This document shows, piece by piece, positions 46,779 to 57,041 of a stretch of 64,000 nucleotides of DNA. The stretch's first letter is position 1. Each line of letters starts with the position of its first letter. The DNA comes from Companilactobacillus kimchiensis. Lineage in GTDB: Bacteria; Bacillota; Bacilli; Lactobacillales; Lactobacillaceae. The position numbers and the translations under genes were made by a program. Location of the stretch: assembly GCF_001438805.1 (NCBI RefSeq), contig NZ_JQCF01000001.1:234406-298405 (forward strand). The letters are read 5' to 3'. The notes beneath the pieces are model-generated. The model did not search any database and was not told the origin of the DNA. It saw only the letters and a program-made list of their open reading frames with translations.

Positions 46779-49700
46779 CTATTCTTTGACTTTAACGGAT
46801 AACATCCGTGATACACCAGACTCTTCCATGGTGACACCATATAAACGGTTCACATTCATCATGGTTCCTTTCCGGTGAGTAATCACGATAAACTCAGTAT
46901 TGTCATCATATTGATTTAAGTAATTAGCAAAGCGGAAAACATTGGCATCATCTAGTGAAGCTTCAACTTCATCCAAGATACAAAATGGCACGGGTTTAAC
47001 CTTGATAATAGCAAATAACAACGTAATTGCTGTCAAAGCTTTTTCCCCACCAGATAACAAACTCAAACGTTGGAATTTTTTCCCAGGTGGTTGCGCGATA
47101 ATTTCAATTCCTGACTCTAACAAGTCTTCTGGATCAGTCAAGACCAACTTGGCCCGACCACCGGCAAACATTTCCGGAAAAATATCCTCAAAAGCCGACG
47201 CTACCTTATCAAAGGTCTTCTTAAATCTAGTTGTAACTTCCTTGTCCATTTCAGCCATAGTATCTAATAATTGTGAACGAGCTTGCAGTAAATCATTTTG
47301 TTGTTGAGTTAAAAATTCGTAACGATCCTTAACTTTGTCATACTCTTCAATTGCAGACAGGTTGACCGTTCCCAATTCTTCAATACCCATTTTCAACAAA
47401 CGAGCTTCTTTTTGTAATTCATCGGGATCATAATCTTCTTTTTTAAGTGCCTGTAACGAAGCCTCATAAGTCAACTGATACTCTTGTGACAACGTATCTA
47501 GACGACTATCAATTTGATTAGAGAATTTAGTGTTTTGAATGGCTAAAGATTCCTGTTGGTCAGAGGCGCTCTTTTGTAAATCAAAGTTTCGTTGTGCTTT
47601 CGAATTCAATTCACTAGCCAAGGCCTGCTTTTGTTCACGTTCAGCCTTCAATTTATTAACCACCGTTTGAAGCTCGGCAATTTCTTGTTGTAGCTTTTCA
47701 ATTCGGTTTTTGACTTCAGTGTTGCTTAACTCAAGTTGATCTTTCTCCGAATCCAACGTAGTTAATTGTTGTTGAATACCCTCAATTTGACCAACCGTTA
47801 CAGTAAGGTTTTCTTTCAAATCAACATTTTGCTGTGATTCATTAGTATGATTACTCTTCACAACTGCTAATTTGGTCTGAATAGCTTGTTCTTGTGTTGT
47901 AATTGAACTCAATTCAGCATCAAAATCGGTTAATAATTTTTCTTTTTGCTTAATTTCTTCCTGAATATTATCAATATCATGTTCTATCTGTTCAGCAGTT
48001 TTTACTTGTTGCGCCAAGTTTGTTTCTAAATCCTTTTGTTCAGTTTGATTCTTCGATAAATTATATTTAATTACATCCAAACGTTCACTAAAGTGACGTG
48101 CCTCATTTTGATAAGTTGAAATTTCATTCTCAAAATGATTCTTTTCTTGATTAAAGTTAGCTAATTTCTCATCAACGGTTTTCTTTTCCGCATTCAAAGT
48201 CATCAATTGTTCTCGCAAATCTTGAACAGTGGTTTGTTTTTGATCCATTAACACTTCTTGTTGTGACAATTCTTTAGTTAAAGAAATTATCTCATCTTTT
48301 CGTGTCAAAATGCTTGAATTTACGCGACGTTGTTGCCCACCAGTTAAAGAACCACCAGCATTGACCACATTACCATCTAACGTAACCACACGATATTTAC
48401 GATTAACGGCATCTGAAATTTTAGTTGCTACATCAATATTTTGAGCAATCAACAGATTTCCTAAAATATTTTTCACAATATTTTCAACTTTACTATCATA
48501 CTTTACCAAATCACTAGCGACGCCAACAAAACCAGAGACATTTGCAGCTTTGTTCAAATCATTAGCATAGATATTTCTTGGTTGAATGATATTTAATGGC
48601 AAGAAAGTTGCTCGACCACCATGACTTTGCCGTAAGAATGAAATCGCTGCTTTAGCAGAATTTTCATCCTCAGTAACGATTGATTGGAGCTGATTACTGA
48701 CTACCGTTTCAATAGCTAATTGATACTCTTTAGGTACTGATACCAACTCAGCAACCGCACCAACGATTCCCTTGACCCGAGATTCATTATTCAGAATATT
48801 TTTAGCCCCTTCGAAGAACCCAGCATGCTCTTGAGCCATGTTTTCAAGGACCTTTTTATTAGCCTTGATTTCCTGAAGGTTCTCTAAAATTCGTAAATAA
48901 TTACTATTCTCATTCTTACCATTTTCAGTAATTGTCTGAATCGATTGCGTTATTTCTTGATCACGTTGAATCAATGATTGATTGTCGGCTACCAACTTCT
49001 TAACTTGCTCGTTTATCGATTGATTATCTGTTTGATAAGTATTCAAACTGGCTGTTACTTCAGCTAATTGGGCATTTTGTTCCTTTAGTGCAACTGATAC
49101 CTCAGAAAGTTCTTTTTGTGAATAATTTTGATCATTTTTATTCGAAACTTGAGCCTGCAAGAGATCAACATAGTCATTTCGTAAATCAGTAATATTTTTC
49201 TCAATATCAGCCGGCGTTTTTTTCTTTAGCTGCTGTAAATCACGCAATTTCTTTTCAAAATCAGTGATCTTATCAACGGATTCTGCCAATTTTTGGTTTG
49301 ATTCCGTCAATTTTGTTTCATTGACTACTTTTTGTTGTTGTAGATCAGCTAAACGTGTATTCAGATTCATTTTATTAGACGAATTAAAACCATTTTTTTC
49401 ATCCGCCACAGCAACTTGACCATTGTAAATTTCCAAAGTTCTAGTCGCCTTAACCAACTTGGTTTGATTATCATCAATTTGATTAGATAAGTTATGAACC
49501 GATTGATTATTATCTTCGACCTGTTGGTTAGCTGTCTTTACCTGTTGTGAAATATTTTGTAAGCTCAATTTCACTTCACGGAGATCCTTATCGATCTGAT
49601 GCTTTTGGGCAGATAAATTCTTAACTTCAATGGTTAAGATTTTTTGATACAGACTATCATACTTACCTTTTTGAGCTTTATAATCCCTAGCAATACTGGC

Positions 49701-50324
49701 CTGCTTTTTTAATGGTTCAACCTGTTTAGATAATTCTGACACAATATCAGAAACCCGATGCAAGTTATCAGTCGTTTCAGACATTTTACCTTCAGCCTGT
49801 TGCTTCTTTTGCTTAAACAAAGAAACTCCAGCTGATTCTTCAATAATACTTCGTCTCTCAACTGGTTTGCTATTGAAGATCTCCTCAACTCGTCCTTGAG
49901 AAATAATGGAAAAAGATTGTTTTCCCATCCCTGAATCCATGAATAACTCAGTAATATCACGTAAGCGACATCCCTTATTATTGATCATAAATTCAGTATC
50001 ACCGTTCCTAAAAAGACGACGACATATAACTATGTCGTCTTGGGCTGATTTTAATTCTTTATTATGATTATCGAACTCTAAAATTACTTCAGCTCGGTTC
50101 ATTTGTGGACGAGTATCACTACCAGCAAAAATCACATCGACCATTCTGTCTCCACGTAAACTCTTTGCTGATTGTTCTCCCATTACCCAACGAATGGCTT
50201 CAGTAATATTTGATTTTCCACTCCCGTTGGGTCCAACAATACCAGTGATACCACTAGTAAAGTCGATCTTTGTTTTATCAGCAAAGGATTTAAACCCATT
50301 GATCGTTAATGATTTTAACGGCAT
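46779..50324 (-). CDS. smc: Chromosome condensation ATPase SMC
   Basis: 1181 residues. Walker A GPNGSGKSNITEAIRWVMG near residue 32, first coiled coil about 165-505, hinge about 515-670 (GIVGAVAELVSVPKEYQLAI and the glycine pair in NAGGSLTGG), second coiled coil, then ABC signature LSGGEKALTAITLLFAI and Walker B PFCILDEVEASLDDANVFRF. Works with ScpA/ScpB, not encoded here. Between rnc and ftsY, the standard order. Confidence 0.98.
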   Translation of the reverse strand: MPLKSLTINGFKSFADKTKIDFTSGITGIVGPNGSGKSNITEAIRWVMGEQSAKSLRGDRMVDVIFAGSDTRPQMNRAEVILEFDNHNKELKSAQDDIVICRRLFRNGDTEFMINNKGCRLRDITELFMDSGMGKQSFSIISQGRVEEIFNSKPVERRSIIEESAGVSLFKQKKQQAEGKMSETTDNLHRVSDIVSELSKQVEPLKKQASIARDYKAQKGKYDSLYQKILTIEVKNLSAQKHQIDKDLREVKLSLQNISQQVKTANQQVEDNNQSVHNLSNQIDDNQTKLVKATRTLEIYNGQVAVADEKNGFNSSNKMNLNTRLADLQQQKVVNETKLTESNQKLAESVDKITDFEKKLRDLQQLKKKTPADIEKNITDLRNDYVDLLQAQVSNKNDQNYSQKELSEVSVALKEQNAQLAEVTASLNTYQTDNQSINEQVKKLVADNQSLIQRDQEITQSIQTITENGKNENSNYLRILENLQEIKANKKVLENMAQEHAGFFEGAKNILNNESRVKGIVGAVAELVSVPKEYQLAIETVVSNQLQSIVTEDENSAKAAISFLRQSHGGRATFLPLNIIQPRNIYANDLNKAANVSGFVGVASDLVKYDSKVENIVKNILGNLLIAQNIDVATKISDAVNRKYRVVTLDGNVVNAGGSLTGGQQRRVNSSILTRKDEIISLTKELSQQEVLMDQKQTTVQDLREQLMTLNAEKKTVDEKLANFNQEKNHFENEISTYQNEARHFSERLDVIKYNLSKNQTEQKDLETNLAQQVKTAEQIEHDIDNIQEEIKQKEKLLTDFDAELSSITTQEQAIQTKLAVVKSNHTNESQQNVDLKENLTVTVGQIEGIQQQLTTLDSEKDQLELSNTEVKNRIEKLQQEIAELQTVVNKLKAEREQKQALASELNSKAQRNFDLQKSASDQQESLAIQNTKFSNQIDSRLDTLSQEYQLTYEASLQALKKEDYDPDELQKEARLLKMGIEELGTVNLSAIEEYDKVKDRYEFLTQQQNDLLQARSQLLDTMAEMDKEVTTRFKKTFDKVASAFEDIFPEMFAGGRAKLVLTDPEDLLESGIEIIAQPPGKKFQRLSLLSGGEKALTAITLLFAIIKVKPVPFCILDEVEASLDDANVFRFANYLNQYDDNTEFIVITHRKGTMMNVNRLYGVTMEESGVSRMLSVKVKE

Positions 50325-50337
50325 AAACTACAAACTC

Positions 50338-51027
50338 CTATAATTCGTCTAGCGCTCTTTTAGCAGCCATTTGTTCAGCATGCTTCTTACTGTAACCGAG
50401 TCCTTTAGACAAAATCTTTCCATTGGCGATTAATTCCACCTTAAATTTCTTGTCATGATCAGGACCTTCTTCATCAATTACCTTGTAATCAATTTCAACT
50501 TCGCCTGATTGTTGTAATCTTTCTTGAAGATGTGTCTTGAAATCAGTATCTTCAGAAAATTCACCTGAATCAATGTGTGGATAAACAACTTTTTTCAAGA
50601 AATCCTCCACAACTTCATTTCCTTGATCAAGATATAATGCCCCATTAAAGGCTTCAAAAATATCTTCAAGCAATGTATGTCTCTGACGGGCACCTTGTTT
50701 TTCCTCACCCTTACCGATCAATAAATATTTATCGATATTGATTTCCTTAGAAAAACGAGCAAAGCTATCAGTTCTAACGATATCTGATCTCAATCTAGTT
50801 AATTTGCCTTCTGGCAAATCAGGATATTTCTCGAAGAGGTATCTAGAAATATTAATTTCTAGAACAGCATCCCCCAAAAATTCTAGACGTTCATAATCAC
50901 CGATACCTAACTCTTTGTGCTCATTATCAAATGATGAGTGAGTCATAGCTCTCTCAACTAATTTTTTATCATTAAACTTGATACTATATTTTTCATCTAA
51001 AAAATCTAAGAATTTTGGATCTAACAT
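50338..51027 (-). CDS. rnc: Ribonuclease III
   Basis: Cuts double-stranded RNA in rRNA processing. 229 residues: RNase III domain with the signature YERLEFLGDAVLEINISRYL and catalytic ledge DIFEAFNGALYLDQG, and a C-terminal dsRNA-binding domain (FKTHLQERLQQSG ... GLGYSKKHAEQMAAKRALDE). A TATAAT box (51054-51059, minus strand) lies upstream but with a weak -35. The start has AAAGGGG. Confidence 0.98.
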   Translation of the reverse strand: MLDPKFLDFLDEKYSIKFNDKKLVERAMTHSSFDNEHKELGIGDYERLEFLGDAVLEINISRYLFEKYPDLPEGKLTRLRSDIVRTDSFARFSKEINIDKYLLIGKGEEKQGARQRHTLLEDIFEAFNGALYLDQGNEVVEDFLKKVVYPHIDSGEFSEDTDFKTHLQERLQQSGEVEIDYKVIDEEGPDHDKKFKVELIANGKILSKGLGYSKKHAEQMAAKRALDEL

Positions 51028-51089
51028 AACGTGTCCCCTTTCCGATAATATTAATTATACTAAACTTTTATCATAAAAAATTGTTTGGA

Positions 51090-51121
51090 CAAAAAAATAA
51101 GACCCTATTGGCCTTATTTTT
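51090..51121 (-). terminator. Terminator of plsX-acpP
   Basis: Minus strand AATAAGGCC, loop AATA, GGGTCTTATT followed by TTTTT. It overlaps the last codons of acpP and precedes rnc. Confidence 0.8.
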
Positions 51122-51356
51122 GATGTGATGAAATGTAATCTGTGGCTTCACCAACGGTAGTAATCTTTTCAGCATCGTCATCAGGGATTTCTGCCCCAAA
51201 TTCTTCTTCAAGTTCAAGTACAAATTCAACAAGGTCGATTGAATCTGCATCAAGATCCTTAGCAAAAGATGTTTCCTTAGTAATTGTTGATGGTTCAACT
51301 TCAAATTTGTCAGCAATCAATGCCACAATTTTATCAAAAACTTCTTGTTCTGTCAT
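51114..51356 (-). CDS. acpP: Acyl carrier protein
   Basis: 80-residue acidic four-helix carrier. The phosphopantetheine serine is in DLDADSIDLVEFVLELEEEF. Next to plsX, as in many Firmicutes; serves fatty acid/phospholipid synthesis. Good GGAG site before the ATG. Whether it is the only ACP of the cell cannot be told. Confidence 0.96.
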   Translation of the reverse strand: MTEQEVFDKIVALIADKFEVEPSTITKETSFAKDLDADSIDLVEFVLELEEEFGAEIPDDDAEKITTVGEATDYISSHQK

Positions 51357-51367
51357 GGTGGTTCTCC

Positions 51368-52372
51368 TTATTTTTCTGTACTCATTTGTTCGAAATATTT
51401 ATTAGCTTTACTAATTGTATCGTTAGTTAACATATCATAAATTTGTTTAACAGTATAATAGACTGTTCTGCTGTCGGCGGATCCATGAGCCTTAACAACT
51501 GGTGACTTCAAGCCCAACAAAACTGCCCCACCAGCTTGAGAAGTATCAAACATCTTACGCATGCCTTTGAGTGATGGAGCAACGATAGCTGCACCCATTT
51601 TAGTAAAAATACCATTATTTAGCAAGGCATCTTTTAATTCACTTAATAGAATTGTTGCGGCGCCTTCAGTAGCCTTCAAAGCAGCATTTCCAGTAAAGCC
51701 ATCAGTAACGATAACATCGGCCACACCTGCTAAGATATTGTTGGATTCGACGTTACCAATAAAATTAATATCTTTAGTGTCTTTCAACAATTGATAGGCT
51801 TCTTTGTGCATCGTATCGCCTTTATCATATTCAGTCCCATTATTTAACAAAGCAATTCTAGGTTTGTCGATCTTCTTAACATCATGAGCGTAAATCGAAC
51901 CCATAACCGCCCATTGTTGTAAGTATGAGGCCTTGGCCTCAGCATTAGCACCAACATCCAACATATTAACACCTAATGGTGAATTAGTGGCTGGTAACGT
52001 TGGCATCAAAGCTGGGCGAGCTACTTGTTTGATCCGACCAACGATAAAAATACCAGCAGCCAACAAAGCCCCTGTATTACCTAAAGAAAATAGGGCGTCA
52101 TTTTCACCATCTTTTACTGACTTAGCAGCTAGGACCATTGATGCATCTTTTTTAGAACGAATGGCCCGTACTGGTTCATCGGTCCCCAAAATTTGTTCAT
52201 CGGTATGGACAATTGTTATTCGTTCATCGTTTTTTAAATATTCTTTAATCGCCGATTCTTTTCCATATAAAACAAATTCCAAATCTTTCCACTCATCACG
52301 TGCTCGTTCAATTCCTTCAACTACTACTTGAGGTGCATTATCTCCACCCATAGCATCAACAGCTATTTTCAT
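51368..52372 (-). CDS. plsX: Phosphate acyltransferase PlsX
   Basis: Makes acyl-phosphate from acyl-ACP for glycerolipid synthesis. 334 residues. Seen: KIAVDAMGGDNAPQVVVEGI, ALFSLGNTGALLAAGIFIVG, NMLDVGANAEAKASYLQQWA, ADVIVTDGFTGNAALKATEG. Between recG and acpP, the usual order; works with the acyl carrier gene downstream. Confidence 0.97.
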   Translation of the reverse strand: MKIAVDAMGGDNAPQVVVEGIERARDEWKDLEFVLYGKESAIKEYLKNDERITIVHTDEQILGTDEPVRAIRSKKDASMVLAAKSVKDGENDALFSLGNTGALLAAGIFIVGRIKQVARPALMPTLPATNSPLGVNMLDVGANAEAKASYLQQWAVMGSIYAHDVKKIDKPRIALLNNGTEYDKGDTMHKEAYQLLKDTKDINFIGNVESNNILAGVADVIVTDGFTGNAALKATEGAATILLSELKDALLNNGIFTKMGAAIVAPSLKGMRKMFDTSQAGGAVLLGLKSPVVKAHGSADSRTVYYTVKQIYDMLTNDTISKANKYFEQMSTEK

Positions 52373-52384
52373 TTTATTTCCTCA

Positions 52385-54421
52385 CTAATCAAAATTATTT
52401 AATTGTTCATATTCATCACTGATAAACGATTTTAGAGCCTTCGTTTCTGGGTCATTATTCAGAGCCTCATCGTCATAAAGACGTTTGGCTTCCTCTTGAG
52501 CAACTTCCAGAATATTAATATCGTTAATGGGATTTCCAACCTTGAATTCAGGTAGACCAGATTGTCGATTCCCTAACATATCACCAGCACCACGCATCTT
52601 CAGATCCTCTTCGGCCAAGACAAAACCATCGTTGGTTGAGGTAAGAATCTTCATTCGTTCAATTGCTGCTTCATTTTTCGGATCGGCAATCAGTATACAA
52701 TACGATTGCTTTTCTCCACGACCGACTCGGCCACGTAACTGATGTAATTGTGATAGTCCGAAACGATTAGCATCATATATTACCATAACTGAAGCATTTG
52801 GTACATCAACCCCAACCTCAATTACGGTTGTTGAAACCAACACGTCAATTTTTTTGGCGCTAAAGTCACTCATAACTGATTCTTTTTGATCATTGGGCAT
52901 CTGACCATGTAATAAACCGATTTTATATTTTTTGCCAAACAATTCAGTAAATTTATCATAAATCAATTCAGCATTCTTCAAGTCCATTTTTTCTGACTCC
53001 GAAATCAATGGCGTTACTACATAGACTTGGGCCCCACCGGACAATTCTTTAGTTACGAATTGATACATCTGCTCAACTTTTTGACTGCGGATCCAATAAG
53101 TCTCAATTTTTTTCCGACCAGCTGGTAACTGATCAATTCTAGAAACATCCATATCGCCATAGGTCGTAATTGCCAAGGTCCGTGGTATTGGTGTCGCCGT
53201 CATTGCTAAAACATCAGGATTATCGCCCTTCTCACGCATAGCTTTACGCTGATTAACTCCAAAACGATGTTGTTCATCAATTACGATCAAACCAAGATTT
53301 TTAAAATCAACGCTATCTTGGATCAACGCGTGCGTCCCAATAACTACATTGGTTTTTCCTTCACGAATATCACTAGTAATAAAATTATGTTCTTTTTTAG
53401 TCTGTGATCCAGTCAAAAGAGCCGTTCTGATATGTAAAGGGGTTAATAATTTACTAATTTTGTCAAAATGTTGCTGAGCAAGAATCTCAGTTGGTGCCAT
53501 AATAGCGGTCTGATAACCGGCCGTAACTGAAGCTAACATGGCAATCACTGAAACAATCGTTTTACCTGAACCAACATCCCCTTGCAAAAGCCGATTCATG
53601 TGATGATTTGACTTCATATCAGCCAGAATTTCTTTTACAACACGGTCTTGGGCCTCAGTTAACTGAAAAGATAAACTCTTAATAAATTTTTGAATAAATT
53701 CTTGGTCATATTTCTCTTCGATTCCAATATTATCTTGATTATCTTCTCGTTTAATACTTTGTAAACCACACTGGAATAGGAAAAATTCTCTGAACTTGGC
53801 ACTTCTTCGTGCTTCATCACTTTGAGTTTCAGTTTTAGGAAAATGAATTCCTTCAACAATTTCCTCATCGCTTAATAATTTATACTTTTCCCGTAAATGC
53901 TCCGGTATGACCGTTTCAATTTGGTCATGATATTTATCAAAAGCTAATTTGATCAAATTTACTAAAGTCTTTTGATGAATACTTTTATTAACTGAATAGA
54001 CCGAATCAATTGAATCATCACTATTCACATCGATAACTTTCATTCCCGTCAATGATCGACGAGCCTCGTTCCATTTGCCATAAACTGCCGCATCAGTACC
54101 TGTTTCAAATTTATCTTTCAACCAAGGTTGATTGAAAAAAGTAACCATAATGGATTCATTATCAGCCAGAATTCGGACATTTAAGCGAGTCTTTTTGTAA
54201 CCAAAACGTGCTAAAACCGGTTCACTAGCAACTACCCCCTTGATCAGAATTTTTTCTTGATCAACGGCTTCATCTAATGATTTAGCTTCCATATCCTCAT
54301 AACGAAAAGGAAAGTAAAATAACAAATCATAAACATTTGTAATACCTAATGACATCAAGGATTCAAGCCTTTTCGGACCCACTCCTGGTAATTGTGCTAA
54401 TGATATTTTTCTAAGATCCAT
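52385..54421 (-). CDS. recG: ATP-dependent DNA helicase RecG
   Basis: Rescues stalled replication forks. 678 residues. N-terminal wedge OB fold with VGPKRLESLMSLGITNVYDL and LLFYFPFRYEDM; Walker A LLQGDVGSGKTIVSVIAMLA (about 280); DEQH box VIDEQHRFGVNQRKAM; MTATPIPRTLAITTYGDMDV; SF2 motif VI QLRGRVGRGEKQSYCIL. Start ATG with AAGGAGGG. Confidence 0.98.
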   Translation of the reverse strand: MDLRKISLAQLPGVGPKRLESLMSLGITNVYDLLFYFPFRYEDMEAKSLDEAVDQEKILIKGVVASEPVLARFGYKKTRLNVRILADNESIMVTFFNQPWLKDKFETGTDAAVYGKWNEARRSLTGMKVIDVNSDDSIDSVYSVNKSIHQKTLVNLIKLAFDKYHDQIETVIPEHLREKYKLLSDEEIVEGIHFPKTETQSDEARRSAKFREFFLFQCGLQSIKREDNQDNIGIEEKYDQEFIQKFIKSLSFQLTEAQDRVVKEILADMKSNHHMNRLLQGDVGSGKTIVSVIAMLASVTAGYQTAIMAPTEILAQQHFDKISKLLTPLHIRTALLTGSQTKKEHNFITSDIREGKTNVVIGTHALIQDSVDFKNLGLIVIDEQHRFGVNQRKAMREKGDNPDVLAMTATPIPRTLAITTYGDMDVSRIDQLPAGRKKIETYWIRSQKVEQMYQFVTKELSGGAQVYVVTPLISESEKMDLKNAELIYDKFTELFGKKYKIGLLHGQMPNDQKESVMSDFSAKKIDVLVSTTVIEVGVDVPNASVMVIYDANRFGLSQLHQLRGRVGRGEKQSYCILIADPKNEAAIERMKILTSTNDGFVLAEEDLKMRGAGDMLGNRQSGLPEFKVGNPINDINILEVAQEEAKRLYDDEALNNDPETKALKSFISDEYEQLNNFD

Positions 54422-54451
54422 ACTTTGCCCTCCTTTTCACTAGAAAATATC

Positions 54452-54490
54452 AAAAAAGGCCATGACAAAACGAATTGTTTTATCACTGCC
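54452..54490 (-). terminator. Terminator between fakA and recG
   Basis: Minus strand GGCAGTGATAAAAC, loop AATTC, GTTTTGTCATGGCC (small mismatches) followed by TTTTTT, ten or so bases after the fakA stop. Confidence 0.8.
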
Positions 54491-54503
54491 TCCTCATTTT
54501 TTA

Positions 54504-56174
54504 TTATTCAACTGAAATCAAATATGGATAAACTGGTTGATCACCTTGGTGAATTTCAGTTTCCAAATCTGCATATTTATCGTCTAAGTAATCGGCGACC
54601 TTTTGAGCATCATCATCATTACCATCTTGTCCAACAAGAATCGTGATAACTTCACTATCTTCGTCAATCATCTTATCCAACATTTTTTCGGTACCGTCAA
54701 CGATATCTTCATCATCAACCAAAATCTTGCCGTCAACAATTCCCATGTAATGACCCTTGGTGATCTTCAGCCCATCAATTTCGGTATCACGAATTGCTTG
54801 AGTAATTTGACCGCTCTTAACAGTATCCAATGAATCTTCCATGTTTTCCTTGTTATCTTCTAGTTCCGCCTCAGGATTGAATGAAAGCATAGCTGTCATT
54901 CCTTGAGAGATAGTCTTTGAAGCCACAATAGCAACTGGAATATCTACTAAATCGATAGCTTGTTTAGCCGCCATAACAATATTTCCGTTATTTGGTAAAA
55001 CTAGTGCACGTTTAGCATTAGATTTGTTAATAGCATCAACAATATCATTAGTTGATGGATTCATCGTTTGACCACCACTAATTACATGAGTCACGCCTAA
55101 ACTCTTGAATAGTTCAGTTAGACCTGCACCAGATGAAACAGCAATCACTGCATAATCAACTGGTTCTTGAGGAGCTGGTGTTACAGGTTCATCATCATCA
55201 ACAATTGTTTCATGTTGTAGACGCATATTATCAATCTTGATCTTCACAAGTGAACCATATTTTCTACCTGCAGCCCAAACTTTATAGGGATAGTTAGTAT
55301 GAACGTGAACTTTAATTACCTCATCATCAGACACAACGATCAATGAATCACCAATCTTGTCTAAATAATTTCGTAAAGTTTCATTATCAAATTTTTCATC
55401 GGTTGTAGCATCTTTACCAATTTCAACCATCATTTCAGTACAATAACCATTCTTGATCTCATCAGTATTGAATTGACCTTGAACTGATTGATGATGATTA
55501 GCATTGACCATTTCGGTCATATCTTTTTCATCTGGTGTATAAACTTCGTCGCTGACTTGACCACTCAAGCCTTCTAAAAAGCCCTCATAAATAAAGACTA
55601 GACCTTGACCACCAGAATCAACCACACCAACTTCCTTTAAAACAGGAAGCAATGATGGGGTTTTTTCTAATCCAATTTTAGAACCAACCACTACGGCTTT
55701 CATAACTTCGGTAATATCGTTGGTAGTCTCTACCTTCTTCATACCGGCCTCAGCACCATATCTAGCAACTGTTAGAATAGTTCCTTCAACTGGTTTCATA
55801 ACGGCCTTATAGGCTGTTTTAACGCCATCGTCGAATGCTTTAGCAAGATCCATAGCTGTCAAAGTATCTTTTTCTTCAATACTCTTTGAAAAGCCACGGA
55901 AAATTTGTGATGTAATAACACCAGAATTTCCACGTGCACCCATTAGAAGTCCCTTAGCAAGTGCTTTACCAAGTATCCCAACGTGATCACTCTCTGATTC
56001 ATTAACAGCCTTAAAACCGCTTTGTATAGTTAAGCTCATATTGGTTCCGGTGTCGCCATCAGGAACCGGAAAGACGTTAAGTGAGTTTACAAACTTAGCA
56101 TTTTTTTCAAGTCTGTGCGATGCGATACGCACCATATCTGAAAATTCTTTTTTTGTAATTAGTTCTTTGCTCAA
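54504..56174 (-). CDS. fakA: Fatty acid kinase catalytic subunit FakA (DAK2 domain, YloV)
   Basis: ATP-binding subunit that phosphorylates fatty acids held by FakB proteins. 556 residues: N-terminal Dak phosphatase-like (DhaL) domain with NVFPVPDGDTGTNMSLTIQS, MGARGNSGVITSQIFRG and DSGGQGLVFIYEG; a middle domain and C-terminal FakA domain (VLPNNGNIVMAAKQAIDL, VAIVASKTISQGMTAMLSFN). Start: TTG at 56174 has GGAGGGG six bases upstream; a TTG 15 bases earlier lies within that site. No FakB gene is in the window. 24 bases after yloU. Confidence 0.94.
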   Translation of the reverse strand: MSKELITKKEFSDMVRIASHRLEKNAKFVNSLNVFPVPDGDTGTNMSLTIQSGFKAVNESESDHVGILGKALAKGLLMGARGNSGVITSQIFRGFSKSIEEKDTLTAMDLAKAFDDGVKTAYKAVMKPVEGTILTVARYGAEAGMKKVETTNDITEVMKAVVVGSKIGLEKTPSLLPVLKEVGVVDSGGQGLVFIYEGFLEGLSGQVSDEVYTPDEKDMTEMVNANHHQSVQGQFNTDEIKNGYCTEMMVEIGKDATTDEKFDNETLRNYLDKIGDSLIVVSDDEVIKVHVHTNYPYKVWAAGRKYGSLVKIKIDNMRLQHETIVDDDEPVTPAPQEPVDYAVIAVSSGAGLTELFKSLGVTHVISGGQTMNPSTNDIVDAINKSNAKRALVLPNNGNIVMAAKQAIDLVDIPVAIVASKTISQGMTAMLSFNPEAELEDNKENMEDSLDTVKSGQITQAIRDTEIDGLKITKGHYMGIVDGKILVDDEDIVDGTEKMLDKMIDEDSEVITILVGQDGNDDDAQKVADYLDDKYADLETEIHQGDQPVYPYLISVE

Positions 56175-56198
56175 AAGTTTCCCCTCCAACCAGCTTAC

Positions 56199-56567
56199 CT
56201 ATTCGATATCGTCCAGAACTTTAATTCCTTGAACATATATGTTAACAGTGCCAGCTGGTGTTCCAAGCATTGTCTCTAGGTTATATTTTACTTTTTCTTT
56301 TAAATTTTTTGCTACTTCTGATATTTTGATTCCGTATCCGACGATTATGTAGACATCAACGGCCAGTTTACCATCTTCTTGATGGATAACTATACCTCTA
56401 GAAAAATCTTCACGGTTCAGAATCGTATTCATACCGTCACGTAATTGGTTTTTGCTTGCCATACCAACGATGCCATAGATATCTGAAGCGGCTCCGCCGA
56501 CGATCGTAGCAACAGTACTGGTTGAAATTTCAATTTCACCATGTTTTGTTTTTATTGTAACTGCCAT
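56199..56567 (-). CDS. yloU: Asp23/Gls24 family protein YloU
   Basis: 122-residue member of the Asp23 family: AVTIKTKHGEIEISTSTVAT, GIVGMASKNQLRDGMN, VDVYIIVGYGIKISEVAKNL and GTVNIYVQGIKVLD. Members are linked to envelope stress; yloU-fakA adjacency is conserved in Firmicutes. GGAGG site before the ATG; it diverges from rpmB. Confidence 0.93.
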   Translation of the reverse strand: MAVTIKTKHGEIEISTSTVATIVGGAASDIYGIVGMASKNQLRDGMNTILNREDFSRGIVIHQEDGKLAVDVYIIVGYGIKISEVAKNLKEKVKYNLETMLGTPAGTVNIYVQGIKVLDDIE

Positions 56568-56674
56568 ATTGTGATCCTCCCATTCTTGGACCTAATCTAT
56601 CATAAACAATAAAATTCTATCATAGCAACATTTCGAATTAAAGAATTAAACAATAATATTCGATAATTACTCTA

Positions 56675-56703
56675 TTGATTTCATTTCTAAGATATGGTAA
56701 ATT
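56675..56703 (+). promoter_or_regulatory. rpmB promoter
   Basis: TTGATT, 17-base spacer, TAAATT, followed about 30 bases later by a perfect AAAGGAGG. Confidence 0.78.
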
Positions 56704-56754
56704 AGTCAGGTGATATTTTAAGAAAAAAACATGTAGCCAAAGGAGGTCGGTCCC

Positions 56755-56940
56755 ATGGCAAAAGATATTATTACAGGCCGTAAAACAGTGTTCGGTAACA
56801 AACGTTCACACGCTCTTAACCAAAGTAAACGTTCTTGGAAGCCAAACTTGCAAAAAGTTCGTATTATGATTGATGGTAAGCCAAAACGTGTATGGGTTTC
56901 AGCTAGAGCATTGAAATCAGGAAAAGTTACTCGTGTATAA
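56755..56940 (+). CDS. rpmB: 50S ribosomal protein L28
   Basis: 61 residues: [40 protein letters not shown], and the C-terminal [11 protein letters not shown]. Lacks the zinc-binding Cys of the C+ form. A one-gene unit with its own promoter and terminator, divergent from yloU. Confidence 0.98.
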   Translation: MAKDIITGRKTVFGNKRSHALNQSKRSWKPNLQKVRIMIDGKPKRVWVSARALKSGKVTRV

Positions 56941-56958
56941 TTATCACCTAACTTTTTA

Positions 56959-56996
56959 AAAAAGACTAACAATTCGTTGTTGGTCTTTTTTATTTT
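56959..56996 (+). terminator. rpmB terminator
   Basis: AAAAAGACTAACAA, loop TTCG, TTGTTGGTCTTTTT (one G-U), then TATTTT. Confidence 0.9.
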
Positions 56997-57041
56997 ACTC
57001 TATATTATAATATATAAAAAATTAGTTTGGAGGGTCTTTTA

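Noticed and set aside
46157..46878. Ser/Gly-rich plus-strand frame opposite ftsY
   Set aside because: It is the shadow of the acidic Glu/Pro repeats of FtsY and has no start signals.
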